The notes under the pieces are model-generated. The model saw only the letters and a program-made list of their open reading frames with translations, searched no databases and was not told where the DNA came from. The position numbers were made by a program, and so were the translations under genes. Below are positions 23,491-35,982 of a stretch of DNA of 64,000 nucleotides, in pieces. This DNA is from Begonia masoniana. Its lineage: Eukaryota > Streptophyta > Magnoliopsida > Cucurbitales > Begoniaceae. The DNA lies in contig CM039509.1 of assembly GCA_022432975.1 (NCBI GenBank), positions 1,853,982 to 1,917,981 on the forward strand, given 5' to 3'. Each line of letters begins with the position of its first letter. Position 1 is the first letter of the stretch.

Positions 23491-26400
23491 ATGAACAGCG
23501 GCGGAGATGGAGGAGGAACAAGGGCGGTGGCGGCTGCAGGGATGGTGGGTATGAGTAGGTCGCCTTTTACAGTGTCTCAGTGGCAGGAGCTGGAGCACCA
23601 GGCTCTCATCTTTAAGTATATGATGGCAGGTTTACCTGTACCGCCTGATATTGTGCTCCCTATTCAGAAGAGTTTTGACTCTATTTCTCATAGATTCTTC
23701 CACCCTGCCAGTAAACCCACTTTAAAAATCCCTCTCTCTAGCTTTATCTGTTATTTTTTCAATTTGTATTTGATTAAATTTACTGTCTTTCAGACCTGTT
23801 TTTCTTGTTTTTGTTGTTTTAGGAAGAGAAAATCAATCGTTTGAACACAAGCACACTTTCTTATGCTGTCTGTTGTGTGGATAAATATTGCAGCCAATGG
23901 ATAGATAGGCAGACAATATCATAAAATAATGTCATTCTGGCAATAACTTTTCGTCGTAAGACACCAAAATCGATTTTTCAATTTGGGGTTTTTTTACTGA
24001 TTTGTATGATTGAGTGGATACAATTTATTCTACAAGTTTGAGACTTTTATTCTAAAACGTGTCATAAAGATCAACTACTGCATATCGTCTTTAGCTTTCT
24101 TACTGATTAGAAATTGATTGAATTCTTGGTGATAATGGAGAAAGCTGAGGGGTGTTGTTTGATTTTGTTGAACTATGAACTACTTAGAGTTACCGACATG
24201 GCTGTAGATGAATCAAGTTTGTTGTTTTTTAAAGTCTGAACTGTTACTGTATGGTGGGGATGAAGTGGAAAAAATGTTAACTTTGTGTGAAATTCAGCAG
24301 TGGGGTATTGTTCCTTCTACGGGAAGAAGGTGGACCCAGAGCCAGGAAGATGCAGAAGAACGGATGGGAAGAAATGGAGGTGCTCCAAAGACGCGTACCC
24401 GGACTCGAAATACTGCGAACGCCACATGCACCGTGGCCGCAACCGTTCAAGAAAGCCTGTGGAACCACAAACCATGACTCAGCCATCTTCCTCTGTGACA
24501 TCCCTGACTGCAACTGAGGCTAGCCCTGTGGCTGGAACAGGCCCTCCTGCCTTCCAGAACCTTCCATTGAATGCTTTTCATGATTGTCAACCCACTGTCT
24601 CTGGGACCAGCCACTCAAATTATCAACTTGACTCCATTCCCTTTGGAATTCCTAGTAAAGATTACAGGTGATTCTTCTTTCTTTCTTTTTTTTGGGCTTA
24701 AACTTGATTTATTTTTTAAAAATGTTGCAAGTCAAACTGAAAATTCTGAGAAAAAAGTGGTTGATTTCTGCATCTCTGTCAAATTTGTGCTTTGTTCTAG
24801 TTTTTGCTGACATTCAAGAGTTGTTTTGCAAATTGAAACACGCCTAGCTGTTGCAGTTGTCACGTGAATTTTGTGCTGTTTGGGCCCATGTTTGTTGAAG
24901 TTTATGTGGTGGGAGTCAAAAATAGGGTCTCATCCGACCTGGTTAATGAATAATTTGCACACCCTTTTCAATTTTTTTGTCTGTTCAGGCCTCTGTCTGG
25001 TCCCTAAAAACCATTCACGTCAATCATACAAAATTTTCTCCTTCCGTGTTTGACTGTCTTCTTTTTGTCTTCCCTACTGCCTTTATTTCTGCCAGCTTAT
25101 AACAAGTAGCAATTCTCACTAGCTTTCTTATATAACTACATCATTCCAAATTTGTTCTTACCCGAAAGATTGTCTTAATAAAAATGCATCATATGAATTT
25201 TTCGGCTACTCTGCAGTCTTCTTCAAGTGAAGATCTGGTCGATAAATTGTGGGCCTATGGTAAAATCTGCAGTTTTAGCAAATATTAATGATACGTCCTT
25301 CTTGTTGGTCGTGGCATGTTTCAACCCTTCATTTGGTTCTCTGATGGGTTCTGAATTCTGAAAGACAAAAGACTCACTTTTTATTTCATGTTGTGTTTTT
25401 CTTGGAGAGCAGCAATTTTGGGTGATTCTTACCTTTTATTTTCTCTATTGAGTTGGTCATTGATTGGCCCCGACAGTTTCTCTGTCAATTGTCCTTTTTT
25501 CTCATAATTTGTGGTATGGTCTGAAAAAGTAAATCTGGAAAATTGTGGCTGGTGGTTGGTGGATTTGTTTTAAAGATGTCTGCTTGTGTTTGAAATTCCT
25601 AGCTGCATCCATAGCCACTTGACTTGTTTTGGCTTCATTGCATCTCCATTAAGACAGATTGGAGGTCAATGGTTAACTTTCGCTTCATTTAAGAATGTTT
25701 TCTCACACTTCATATCATACTCTCTGACAATTACAAAATCTTGGAAAGGCTGTTAATCTTCATCTTCTATCTCTTTGGGAGGTGCTCATTAGGTGCTGGT
25801 CTGTCATAATAGCTTCTTTAATAGTTGTCTCACTGGTCTATCATGCATATATGTTTGAATTCAATGACCTGGATTTTCTTAGGACAGGGTCGAGAAGCCC
25901 GTGTTGTAGTTTTCATTTATGGAATTCGTGTTAAGGTCGGCTAAATTATTTTTGGGTCGGGTCAATGGACCTGTGTTACGAATGTCATTTAGTGTTTTGC
26001 TTTACTTTGTAAATATATGTAAGTTCGATTCATAGAACTTGCGGTTGTAGTTGAATTTTCTTATTTGTCCGTGGTATTTTTTTCGAATGGGTTTTTCACG
26101 TTAAATATTGGTGTCCTATCTTTTTTGCGTTTTTCTTGTTAAGTTTTGTGTTTGATTCGGGTACTGCGATAAACTTGTCCAACTTTTGTACCCGACGAAG
26201 AACACTTGTAGTGGACGCGGTATATACAGTCGAGTGTCGTAAAAATTACAAGTTTAGCGGACGGATTCAGTTAAATTTAACGTAATGGATTACGATTGTC
26301 TAATATTCACTTGTTTGTGGGGATGTTTATAGGTATCTTCAAGGACTTAAACCGGAGGTTGGCGAGCATAGTTTCTTCACCGACGTATCGTGCAGTAACC

Positions 26401-26836
26401 GAGCTCTCCAGATGGATGCACCAGTCAACAATATCTGGCCGATGATCCAGTCCCGAGTTTCTTCGATTCCCACTGCAACATCAAGCCACAACAACATCAT
26501 GCAGACCGAATATTCCACCCAACCTCCGTTCTTCAACAACGAATACGCTTCGGGAGTGTCTGTTCGACCAGAAAATCACTCTCTTCTCCCGTTTTTCGAC
26601 GAGTGGCCTCGAACACGCAACTCTTGGTCGGCTCAGGACGATGATGGGTCAAGCCAAGCCTCATTCTCTACCACCCAGCTCTCCATTTCGATCCCCATGG
26701 CTTCTCCTGATTTCTCTGCATCAGGCTCTCCATCTCCTCACGGTCAGGCTATTACCTTAACAAACCTTTTCATCTTGCTCGTTTATTTTCGTTAATCTGA
26801 TCGATCAGACGTCGAAATCTCATTGCAGGTAATTGA
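23491..26836 (+). CDS. GROWTH-REGULATING FACTOR (GRF) transcription factor
   Basis: Plant-specific nuclear transcription factor that works with GIF coactivators to promote cell proliferation in leaves and other organs. Four exons (23491-23710, 24298-24667, 26333-26742, 26829-26836) join in phase to 335 residues. The QLQ domain, which binds GIF proteins, is at about 24-60 ([20 protein letters not shown]). The WRC domain, with nuclear signal and C3H zinc-finger residues, is at about 86-128 ([20 protein letters not shown], then [17 protein letters not shown]). The C-terminal part carries FFDEWP and [14 protein letters not shown] motifs of the family. The last exon adds only two codons before the stop. 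Exon 2 has a tandem CAGCAG acceptor. Regulated by miR396 through the site at 24444-24464. Which of the several GRF clades it belongs to I cannot say firmly. Confidence 0.93.
24444..24464 (+). promoter_or_regulatory. miR396 target site in the WRC-coding region
   Basis: The 21-nt word beginning CGTTCAAGAAAG and ending CCTGTGGAA is the canonical miR396 complementary site of plant GRF genes, at its usual place at the end of the WRC domain (codons for RSRKPVE). It includes the single-nucleotide bulge position typical of dicot GRFs. miR396 is known to cleave or repress GRF mRNAs during organ maturation. Confidence 0.92.
25860..26290 (+). repeat. Copia-type LTR fragment in GRF intron 2
   Basis: Sequence such as GTTCGATTCATAGAACTTGC, TTGTCCGTGGTATTTTTTTC and GGGTTTTTCACGTTAAATAT resembles the 3' half of plant Ty1/copia LTRs, where CCGTGG...TTTTTCCACGTAAAT is a recurring block. 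It lies in the same orientation as the gene, about 40 bp before the exon 3 acceptor. Identification is from memory of the pattern. Confidence 0.4.
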
Positions 26837-28199
26837 AAGAACAATCATGATTACTGCCGATAATCCGAGAGAATCGCCTGCTGTAATCTCATTTTTCCTT
26901 GGGTTCCTGTTGTGGGGATTCTCTACTATATGTAAACCTAGACTAAGAAGCTCAAACTAATATAAACTTGACAAAGTAAAATGAAATCTCATCAGGACGA
27001 GGAAGGATTTGGAAAATGATGCTTGTAAAGAACGAATCGCTCCTGGGTTGGCACGATCATCGGATTAGCATTTCTGCATTCGCAAAGCAAGCGATTATCG
27101 ACACGAATGATCAGTTTTTGAAATTATTGATTGTAATGTATTGGAAAATAACGTTGGCTGTTCAGATCTCTTTGGGTGTTTTGAGTTCATAGTTTGCGGG
27201 TGCTGTCTGTCGGAAATTCCCCAAGTAACCAATGGCAATCCGCACACCCCATGGACCGGGATGGAATTCTTAGGAAAATTGCATAGCCACCGGAGGCCGA
27301 GAAAGGGATTGTGCACAAAATTAAACTAACATCTATGAATTAAATATGACAAAAATGAAAAAATCTAGAACATGATATAAGAAGAAAGAAGACTTTATGA
27401 TTAAAGAAAATAGGATTTGAGTAAGAGAAATCGATTCATGATTATTCCAACCGATCGAGACAAACAAGAGAAACATGTTGGAAACTCAACAGAAAGTCGC
27501 ATGGTTACGACGAATAACAAAGGAGCTCAGACCTTGCTATGACAATAAATTCACATTGAGAACACGTGACAAAATGCAAAGTTTGATAATTCTATTCTCG
27601 TGAGATCGACATGTACTTATCATTATTTACTTTCTTGCTATATGTGCATTTTGCGTGATGTTACTTTTTGCACAACAACCTTCAACTGAGTAAACTCATA
27701 AAAGGACACCCAAACAGAACAAATTTTCCGAAAGAATCTCCCCATGGAGATCCAAGCAATAACCACCATGACATTGTAATTGTTGACTCGAGTATCTCAA
27801 GAGTACTCGAGGGGCGATATTAAAGTTGCATTCGAAACCATGATACGTGACATGTGAATATATTTGGCTAAAGAGACCAAGTCCTTGGTGACATCGGTAT
27901 AGAGTTCAAAGAGCCTCTAAAATTCTACCTGGGACGACCAAGTTGCCATAAACATTGAACAAAACCTAGTGCAACCTGATAAGACCAAACAAACAAAAAA
28001 TTGAATGACTCTGCAACTATTATACGACCCCTTGACATTCTCATTCAAATATAACATGTTTCCTTGATAGTATGGCTAAGAAGGATTGGCCTTTAATTGC
28101 CAGAATAAATGTTAAATGTGGTAAATGATGTACATGATATGAACAAAAGAAGGATCCTAAAAAATATGAGAAGAAGAATAACCTGAGGTAAGCTTATCA
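26837..28199. other. GRF 3' flank and convergent intergenic region
   Basis: It holds the GRF 3' UTR (to about 27.1 kb) and the 3' flank of the convergently oriented pfkB-type kinase gene. The middle (27.3-28.1 kb) shows no recognised gene, RNA or transposon. Confidence 0.5.
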
Positions 28200-30608
28200 C
28201 TACAAGCTGGATATATGGTCGGTTTCAATATCAGATCGAAAGCTGGAACCATGAGGATGGAACGGGACTGTATTAGCCAACTTGACAGCATCTTGAATGC
28301 GGAGGCGAGTTCCTTGTTGCCCCACAACTGTGGCCGCAACCTTCGCTGCTAAGCCACCCATTGCCTTCAAATCTGAGCTCCCATGCAGAATCCCATACAA
28401 AAGACCTGACGCATATACATCTCCGGCTCCGCAAGTGTCCACAGGAACACAGTGAGCAGGCGGGATGTAAATGGCTTCTCCTTTGAGGCCAACGTATGAG
28501 CCTCTTGGCCCGTCTGTGACGGAGACCATAGGAACGAAATGGCTCAAGTACCTCGCGGCTGATGTAGGACTCTCCTTCGAATCAAAATCGCAAAGAGCTC
28601 TTGCTTCATCGCTGTTTGCAAATACAATGTCTGCATGGCTGCCCACTATATCCCTACTCACGAACAAAACATCACAAATCACAAGTAGCATAACTAAATA
28701 AATCTAAGGTCCTATCCTAATTTAGCTCTCAAGTTATTAGTTGATTGATGTTAATTGTCATTTGGACCAATATTCTTATTAAAATTTAACATCAAAACAA
28801 TTGAACCGATCAATAAGGGATTCATCCGAATGCAACCTAGAATATGTAAATTGGGGGGGTGTGAACCTACTATTACTCAAGGTTACACCGAAAGCAGTTG
28901 TGAAAACTATTACTTTCTCAATGAAAACAGTTGATAAAAATCACATTCTTCCCCATTATCGAACACTATAGTCAAATTACAGAACCAAACCATGTAAAAG
29001 ATAACCATATAATCTATCATAAACCAAGTAGAATGAAATACCAGAAATCGTCGTAGTGTCTCTCAATGCAGGAGACATCTGATGCGGTAACTGCAACCAT
29101 AGAACCACTCTCATGTGCTTGCTTGCATGCTTTTCTAATTGTTCTGATTGTGTCAGGAAGTTCAAACAAATACCCTTCAACTATAAGTAACTTTGTCTTT
29201 GGTATTATGCTTGCTAAATATGTATCATAATCAACACTTGAGGATGTACCCTGATATTACAACCCAAAAATATGTTAGAACTCATTCAAATTCAGCTTCA
29301 AAGATGTTCAAAGTCTTTTAAAACATTTGAACAAAAAAAAACAAAGAAAGATGAGAAGAGATGTAATTTACTTGTCTAAGAGCTAATTTCAAAAGAAATG
29401 AGCAAAAGTTTTCACCTGATAAGCGAGCATTGTGCGTTGAGCATCAGGAGTGGTGAGAACTATCACTGTTCCAGTAGTCCCATCCTTAATCGCGGCGGAA
29501 AGAAAGTGCACATTTGCCCGACCTAGTTTTGCCCTATCAAACGTATAAAAGCACCATATATTAACCGAGTAAAGTTGCATAAATTTGAATTTAAAGAGAA
29601 CTGCATAATTTGATTTCACAGGATGAAAAAGCTGAAAGATATTTTTTAATCCTCTATTAAAGAGAAGTATATTCAAAGGTCAAAATCTAACCGATAGAAG
29701 CTGCCCAATGGATCACTCCCGACACTGCCGGCCATTGCAACATTGAGGGCAGGGCCTCCGACAGGTCCAATGCCAAGCCTTGCCAGTGCCACCAGTGTGT
29801 TCGAAAGAGACCCACCAGCAGCAGCCTTGTAGGTGCAACCGTCCATGGCCCGCAAAACTCTACCCCTCTCCTCATGGTTCACTACCTTTCTTGTTCCTTT
29901 CTCTAACTCTAGTTTTTGTAGGAATTCATCATCAACCATGCCTGAGAAGTCCACCTATATTTTGCACCAAAAATTTGCTCACGTCAAACATTTAGGCTGG
30001 AGAAGAATAACTACAAATCCATCTAACTTACGAAACAAACAGGATAGCTAGTCGATGAGGACTTGAGCTTCAAAAATCTAATCTTCTGAGGTCATTTATA
30101 TAAAGCAGAAAGCTGCTTCTGAAGAAAATTTGGGAAGTCTTCAAAAAGTTTTAATGCTTAAGAGGTAAATAAAGAAGTCGCCAAGTCAAAATCTCAAATT
30201 GAATTCTACCTCAAAAAGAACAAGATGGAGGAAAATTACCATGGCTTGTCCGAGACCCAGAACATCCCATCTTTCGGGCAAAAGAGAAGAAGTAACCAAA
30301 GCCTCTGATTCCTCTTCTTCTTCATCTTCAGTACAAATTTTATCCTCTTCGTCTCCGCTCTCGAATTCCGAGGCTCTATTAGCTATGAAGCTGTGACAGT
30401 AAGACAAGTTGAAAGACCCATTTCGCCTAGGCGGCATAAAAGGGAGTTTAAAGCGGCGAAAGGAAGGCGTGGCGCTGAGGGCATGGGGGGAGGACGGAGA
30501 AAAGTAAGAAGGAAGAAAGCAGTGAAGAGGGAAAGAAGGAGAAGAGAGATGGGTGGTGATTTCATGACTGGGAGGTGGTGGAGATGAGAGATGAAGAAAG
30601 AGAGGCAT
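28200..30608 (-). CDS. pfkB-family carbohydrate/nucleoside kinase, probably plastid-targeted
   Basis: Five exons (30608-30240, 29954-29692, 29533-29416, 29250-29042, 28653-28200) join exactly to 470 residues. The N-terminus (MPLFLHLSSPPPPS...) is rich in Ser, Pro and hydrophobics with few acids, like a plastid transit peptide, followed by an acidic linker. The ribokinase-fold body begins at DVLGLGQAMVDFSGM. GGSLSNTLVALARLG is the substrate-side first pfkB region, and DTCGAGDVYASGLLYG (about 392-407) is the second signature with the catalytic Asp and the GAGD anion hole. The ATP-binding end is VVGQQGTRL. It resembles the Arabidopsis pfkB-like protein of the At1g19600 type. Its substrate is unknown to me. 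An in-frame upstream ATG (30686) would add 26 residues; I prefer MPLF because it gives a normal transit peptide. Confidence 0.85.
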
Positions 30609-31859
30609 GGCTGGCTGGCTGTCTATCAATCTATCTTTCCCTACTGGTTCATCTTCTCCATCTCTTGGACAATAAACAGTGGACATTCCATTGCAGGTTT
30701 ACCCAAATCGCTATTTTCACTCGCCACTCCCTAAACTGGAAATTCTTACCACTTTTTGGATTTCTCTCTTTTTTTCACTTTTGGTTTCCTTTAATTTTAT
30801 TATCATTAATTAATTAATTGATCGAATAATTACTCGCGTTTGGACCGAAAAATTGGTACGTGATATTTTTGGAATGATTTGGTCTAATATTAATCGGATC
30901 ATGTTGACGCAAACGGTTGAAAATCAAACGCTAATAATCGAAAAAAAAAAATAAACGAGGAATAACAAAGAAGATACTTAAATTTACGGAAAAAAATCAC
31001 GGGCATATGAGAGAATTACTAATTAAAAATCAAAGTACAATGAATTTTTCAATCATATATTTATACATTAAACTGAAATCCTGATTCTTGTCAAACGAGA
31101 TTTTTATTATTGGCCGAACCCACCTTGTTCGAGTAAAATTTGTGTCACATTGAACCTCATCGTAGATCTTTGGATCATTTGACGTGTGATTGAGTAACTA
31201 GTATAGCCGCGGAGATTAGTTCATGACTTTTTCGAAGGTGATTTAATTTGCCATCTAATAATTGGGGAAAGGGAAGCGGAGTGATTCATTTTTGACCTAC
31301 TTTATCTATTTTCTTCACTATTGACTATATTTTAGTCTTTTATTGAGATTTCTATATTTTATAGGTGTATTAATTCTTTTTAGATTGAAGTGATAAACTA
31401 CTAAATTTGTAATTGATATTTGTGTATCACTAGCTTCCCATGTTTTTATTAATTAGTTTATTTAATATTGTGTTTCATGTTTATCATGGTAAAAGAGTAA
31501 TTTTTTTAATTATAAATTATCCGTACGTGTCGAACGCTAACTTGAATTTTAGAATTATTATTGAATAATGTTTGTGATTAGTTTTACACATAAAATTATC
31601 GCGTACATTCACTGTAGATGTAGAGATTCGTATCACATAACTCTATTACAATTCTATTTTATTTTTTTACAATATCTTTGCATAGACGGACAATAATAAA
31701 TAAAATATATATAATTTTGAATTAACTAATTAATATTGTTACAACATACCTGTAACATGTATGATGAAAATTATAAGGGGAGAGAAATTCATTATTCATT
31801 TTTTTTTTCATAGATTTATATCATTTGTTATTTTTAGCTTGCATTATTAAGGAGATAGG
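30609..31859. other. pfkB gene promoter side and repeat-rich intergenic DNA
   Basis: The first 250 bp are the promoter region of the pfkB-type gene. About 30910-31150 is the uninterrupted copy of the copia-like LTR that is split at 19.9-22.9 kb. About 31741-31845 is similar to 42344-42430 (ATTATAA(G/A)GGG(A/C)GAGAAATT, then TTGTTATTTTTA). No gene is supported. Confidence 0.5.
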
Positions 31860-32000
31860 AATTAAAGAAACACTTCCTGTAATTATCTCTGTAGCTTTAT
31901 CAGACTTGCAAGAACAAGAGTTGATGCAGGTACTAAAAACTATAAGCAAACTCTAGCGTGGACAATAAAAGATATAAAAGGAATAAGCCCCGGTATTTGC

Positions 32001-33533
32001 ATGCACAAGATAAGATTGGAAGAAGGTTATGTTGCATCAATAGAACAACATAGGAGATTAAATCCAATAATGAAAGAAATAGTGAAAAAGGAGATTCTCA
32101 AATGGTTAGATGAAGGGATTATTTATCCTATCTCCGACAATGCATGGATCAGCCCTGTGCAATGTGTTCCAAAAAAAAGAGGGACGACTTTTACAACCAA
32201 TGAAAAAAATGAATTAATTCCAACAAGGACAGTAACAGAATGGCGGATTTGCATGGACTACAGGAAGCTGAATAAAGCCACCCGAAAGGACCATTTTCCT
32301 CTCTCATTTATCGATCAAATGTTGGACAGACTAGCAAGTAAAAAATTCTACTGCTTTTTGGACGGATATATGAGGTACAATCAGATTACAATAGCTCTAG
32401 AAGACCAGGAGAAAACAACCTTCACCTGCCCATATGGAACTTTCGCTTTCAGGAGGATGCCTTTTGGACTATGCAATGCTTCTGCCACATTCCAACGCTG
32501 CATGATGGCCATATTTTCAGACATGCTTGAAGAATGCTTGGAAATATTTATGGATGATTTCTTAATTATTGGAGACTTTTTCGAAAATTGTTTGGAAAAT
32601 CTAGAAAAAGTATTGAAGAGATGTATGGAAACTAACCTAGTTTTAAACTGGGAAAAATGTCATTTTATGGCTCCAGAAGGAATAATTCTCTGGCATAGGG
32701 TTTCAGAAAAAGGTTTAGAGGTGGATAAAGCAAAAATCAAAATTATTGAGAAGCTACCTCCACCAAAAATAGTGAAAGGAATCAGAAGCTTCTTGGGGCA
32801 TGCAGGATTCTATAGGCGCTTCATTAAAGACTTTTCAAAAATATCGAAGCCCTTATGCATGCTACTGGAGTAGAATATTTCATTTAACTTTGGCAAAAAT
32901 TGTCTGGAAGCTTTTAACCTGCTGAAGCAAAAGTTGATCACAGCACTTGTGATAGTTGCACCAGACTGGACTTCACCTTTCATCCTGATGTGTGATGCCA
33001 GTGATTATGTTGTAGGAGTTGTACTTGGGTAGAAGACAGACAAACTATTGCACTCTATTTATTACACCAGCAAAACCTTGAACGAGGCTCAAAAGAATTA
33101 CACAACTACAAAGAATGAACTTTTAGCTGTGGTATTTGCATTCGACAAATTCAGAGCATATTTAATCAGCACAAAAGTTATTGTGTACACTGACCATGCA
33201 GCAATGAAGTACTTGGTTGCAAAGAAGGATGTCAAACCTAGACTTATTCGCTGGGTGCTTTTACTTCATGAGTTTGATGTGGAGATTCGTGACAGAAAGT
33301 GGTGTGAAAATCAGGTGGCTGATCATTTATCTCGTCTGGAGAATATGGGTGAGCAGCAAGATGAAGGAATTATAAGAGAATCATTCCTTAATGAACAGAT
33401 ACTGAAGTTGGAAGTGTCTTCAGCTCCTTGGTACGCTGATTTTGTCAATTTTATTGTAAGTGATATAATCTCTTTTGATTTAGATTATCAGCAGAAAAGG
33501 AAATTTTTGAAAGATGTAAAGCGGTATTTCTAG
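32001..33533 (+). pseudogene. Ty3/gypsy reverse transcriptase and RNase H, disrupted
   Basis: The first open stretch (to 32873) is a gypsy reverse transcriptase: RLNPIMKEIVKKEILKWLDE, WRICMDYRKLNKATRKDHFP, the MPFGLCNA(S)ATFQRCM block and the active-site FMDDF. An in-frame TAG at about 32871 and a second at about 33030 interrupt the connection to RNase H (CDASDYVVG, then TDHAAMKYL and DHLSRLE), which remains open to 33533. The conserved FLDGYSGYNQ region is changed to FLDGYMRYNQ. Upstream residues (AWTIKDIKGISPGI) are in a broken frame. Closest by pattern to Athila. Confidence 0.85.
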
Positions 33534-34836
33534 GATGAACCGTTTCTCTTCAAACAAGGAGCTGATCAGTTAATGAGAAAATGGGTACCAGAGGAGGAAA
33601 TGCAGTCAGTGCTGCAGCAATGCCACGCAGCATCATAAGGCGGCCATTATGGAGGAACCCGAACAGCTGCAAAAGTTCTGCAGTCAGGTTTGTACTGACC
33701 CTCTCTTTTTAAGGATGCTAATGAGTTTGTTAAAAATTGTGACAGATGCCAAATAGTAGGGAATATTTCAAGGAAACACGAGCTGCCATTAACTGACATC
33801 ATGGAGATAGAAGTTTTCGATTTATGGGGGATAGATTTCATGGGACCTTTCCCAGCATCCTTTGGAAACCAATATATACTTGTGGCTATTGATTATGTCT
33901 CTAAGTGGGTTGAGGCAATAACACTTCCAAACAATGAAGGGAAAAATGTGCTGAAATTTTTACAAAAAAATATCTTCACCAGGTTTGGAACACCTAGAGC
34001 AATAATCAGCGATGGAGGATCTCATTTTTGCAATAAATCATTCGCTGGATTATTAAGCAAATATGGAGTGAAGCACAAAGTGACAACAACGTACCATCCA
34101 CAAAGTAATGGACAGACGGAGGTATCCAACAGAGAAATCAAGAAAATCTTGGAGAAGGTGGTGAACCCAAGTAGAAAGAATTGGTCTTTGAAACTAGATG
34201 ATGCATTATGGGCGTACAGAACAGCTTACAAGAATCCGTTGGGAACTACCCCGTACAACATGCTCTATGGAAAAGCATGTCACCTCCCTGTTGAGTTAGA
34301 GCACGAGGCCTTCTGGGCATTAAAGACATTGAACTTAGACCTACAACAAGCAGGAAAGAGCAGATTTCTACAATTACAGGAACTAGAAGAGCTGAGATTA
34401 GAGGCCTATGAAAACACAAAGATCTACAAGGAGAAGGTTAAAAAATGGCACGACCGGAAGATTCAACCAAGAGTTTTTGAAAATGGGGCAATTGATTCTT
34501 TTATTCAATTCTAGGTTATGATTATTTCCAGGAAAGTTGAAATCTCGATGGTCTGAACCTTTCGAGATAGTTGAAGTCTACCCTTTTGGAACGATAGAAT
34601 TAAAGGACAGAGAAAGTGGGAAAGAGTTTAAGGTAAATGGGCATCGGGTCAAGCATTATTTTGGAGAAAAATTGACAAAAATAATACAATTTTTCTACAA
34701 GATATTGAAAAACACTGAAGAGAAAGAAAGTCTGGCTGAAGACTTTAAAAAAAAAAATTTAGCGCTATTTGGGAGGCAACCCAACAATAATATCATTTTT
34801 TTTTTATGTTTTTGTTCTGTTAATTTTTTTACCTAA
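33534..34836 (+). pseudogene. Ty3/gypsy integrase, disrupted
   Basis: The zinc-binding region (GGHYGGTRTA ... NCDRCQ) is interrupted by stops. The catalytic core is open from about 33801 to 34514: [14 protein letters not shown] holds the first Asp, ISDGGSHF the second and [14 protein letters not shown] the Glu of the DDE triad. [17 protein letters not shown] and [14 protein letters not shown] are typical of the Athila lineage. At about 34490-34515 the frame changes, after which the conserved C-terminal tail ([29 protein letters not shown]) continues in another frame to about 34680. Confidence 0.85.
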
Positions 34837-34927
34837 TTCCCTCTCGAAGCAATTGTTAGGGCTAAATTACCGCTCAAAATCCGCCGCCGAAAATCAGTGA
34901 AAACTTTGAGTCCAAGCGCCACAATTT

Positions 34928-35982
34928 TTGAAACCCTCCGCTCCTTGCCGCTTCTATAAAGGTTTGGGCGTTAGAAGAAAAAGCTCAATCGGGATTTTTA
35001 AGCCACAACTTTTGACTGAAGAGATGCATCCGAAACAAAAGGGAAAGAAGAACGTCAAAAAAGTGTGCCGACTGACCTTCGTATCTGAGGAGGCCAAGTT
35101 GAGATATGAGCAAGGTCTACAACAACGAAGTTTTGCTCAAGAAAAGGGTTTCCTCGTCGCAGAAGAGCAGATAACAAGGTACCCTAGTTATGTGAAAACT
35201 ATTATTCAGGAAAGAAGTTAGAAAAACTCTGTGTTGTTCCGAATACAGCAGTGAAAAATATCGTGAGGGAATTGTATGCAAATTTTGAGGGTGACTCGCC
35301 CGAGAGTATTCGGGTTAGAGCGTGTGATGTGGAAATAGGGCCTTCTTCAATCAATGAATTTTACAATTTGGAGGAAGTAGAAGACGAGTTTTACAAATAT
35401 GAAGACAATTTGTCTCCAGGATTTCTGAATAAGGCATTGAAAGAAATAGCAGTGCCAGGCACAAAATGGGTGAGGTCCAAAACCAGATTTCTCTCTATTC
35501 CAAGGCTTGCCCTGCTCCCAAAAGCCAAGGTATGACATCACTCCCTTAAAATCCATTTATTCCTTTCTTCTCAAGGCCAACATGTGACAAGAGATCGAGC
35601 CATTCTACTTTATTGCATTCTGTCCAACAAAAAGATTAATGTTGGTCTGGTCATATACCGGAATTTGTGTGCCAATGCCCTGAAGCTAAAGGGGCAACTC
35701 TTGTTTTCATCCTTAGTGTCTCGACTCTGTGAAATGGCTGGAGTCCTTTATGAAGCAGATGAAGAGCACCTCTCCGCAGGGCCAGTAATGACACCAACCA
35801 TTGTTAAGAGGATTGCTTCAGAAAGTTTGGGGGTAGGGGAAACAGAAGCTGAAGATAATGTTGCAAGCGGAGCTACAGAATCATCCGGCGACAGCAGCTT
35901 TCAACAACAAATAATAGACAGTCTAGAGCTTTTGCACAACAAAATAGAATGGCACCAACATAACACTAAGGCAATGAAGTAG
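34928..35982 (+). pseudogene. 'Putative plant transposon protein' region of the Athila-like element, disrupted
   Basis: Three successive open blocks in different frames (34928-35221, 35251-35535, 35584-35982) carry RLTFVSEEAKLRYEQ, then IRVRACDVEIGPSSINEFYNLEE, then TRDRAILLYCILSNKKINVG and SSLVSRLCEMAGV. This pattern is the plant transposon-protein domain found downstream of pol in Athila-type elements. Its function is unknown. Two interruptions (near 35222 and 35536) inactivate it. Confidence 0.7.

Noticed and set aside
30609..30686. Upstream ATG extending the pfkB-type kinase by 26 residues
   Set aside because: The extension is acidic and charged (DGEDEPVGKDRL), unlike a transit peptide; the MPLF start gives a better one.
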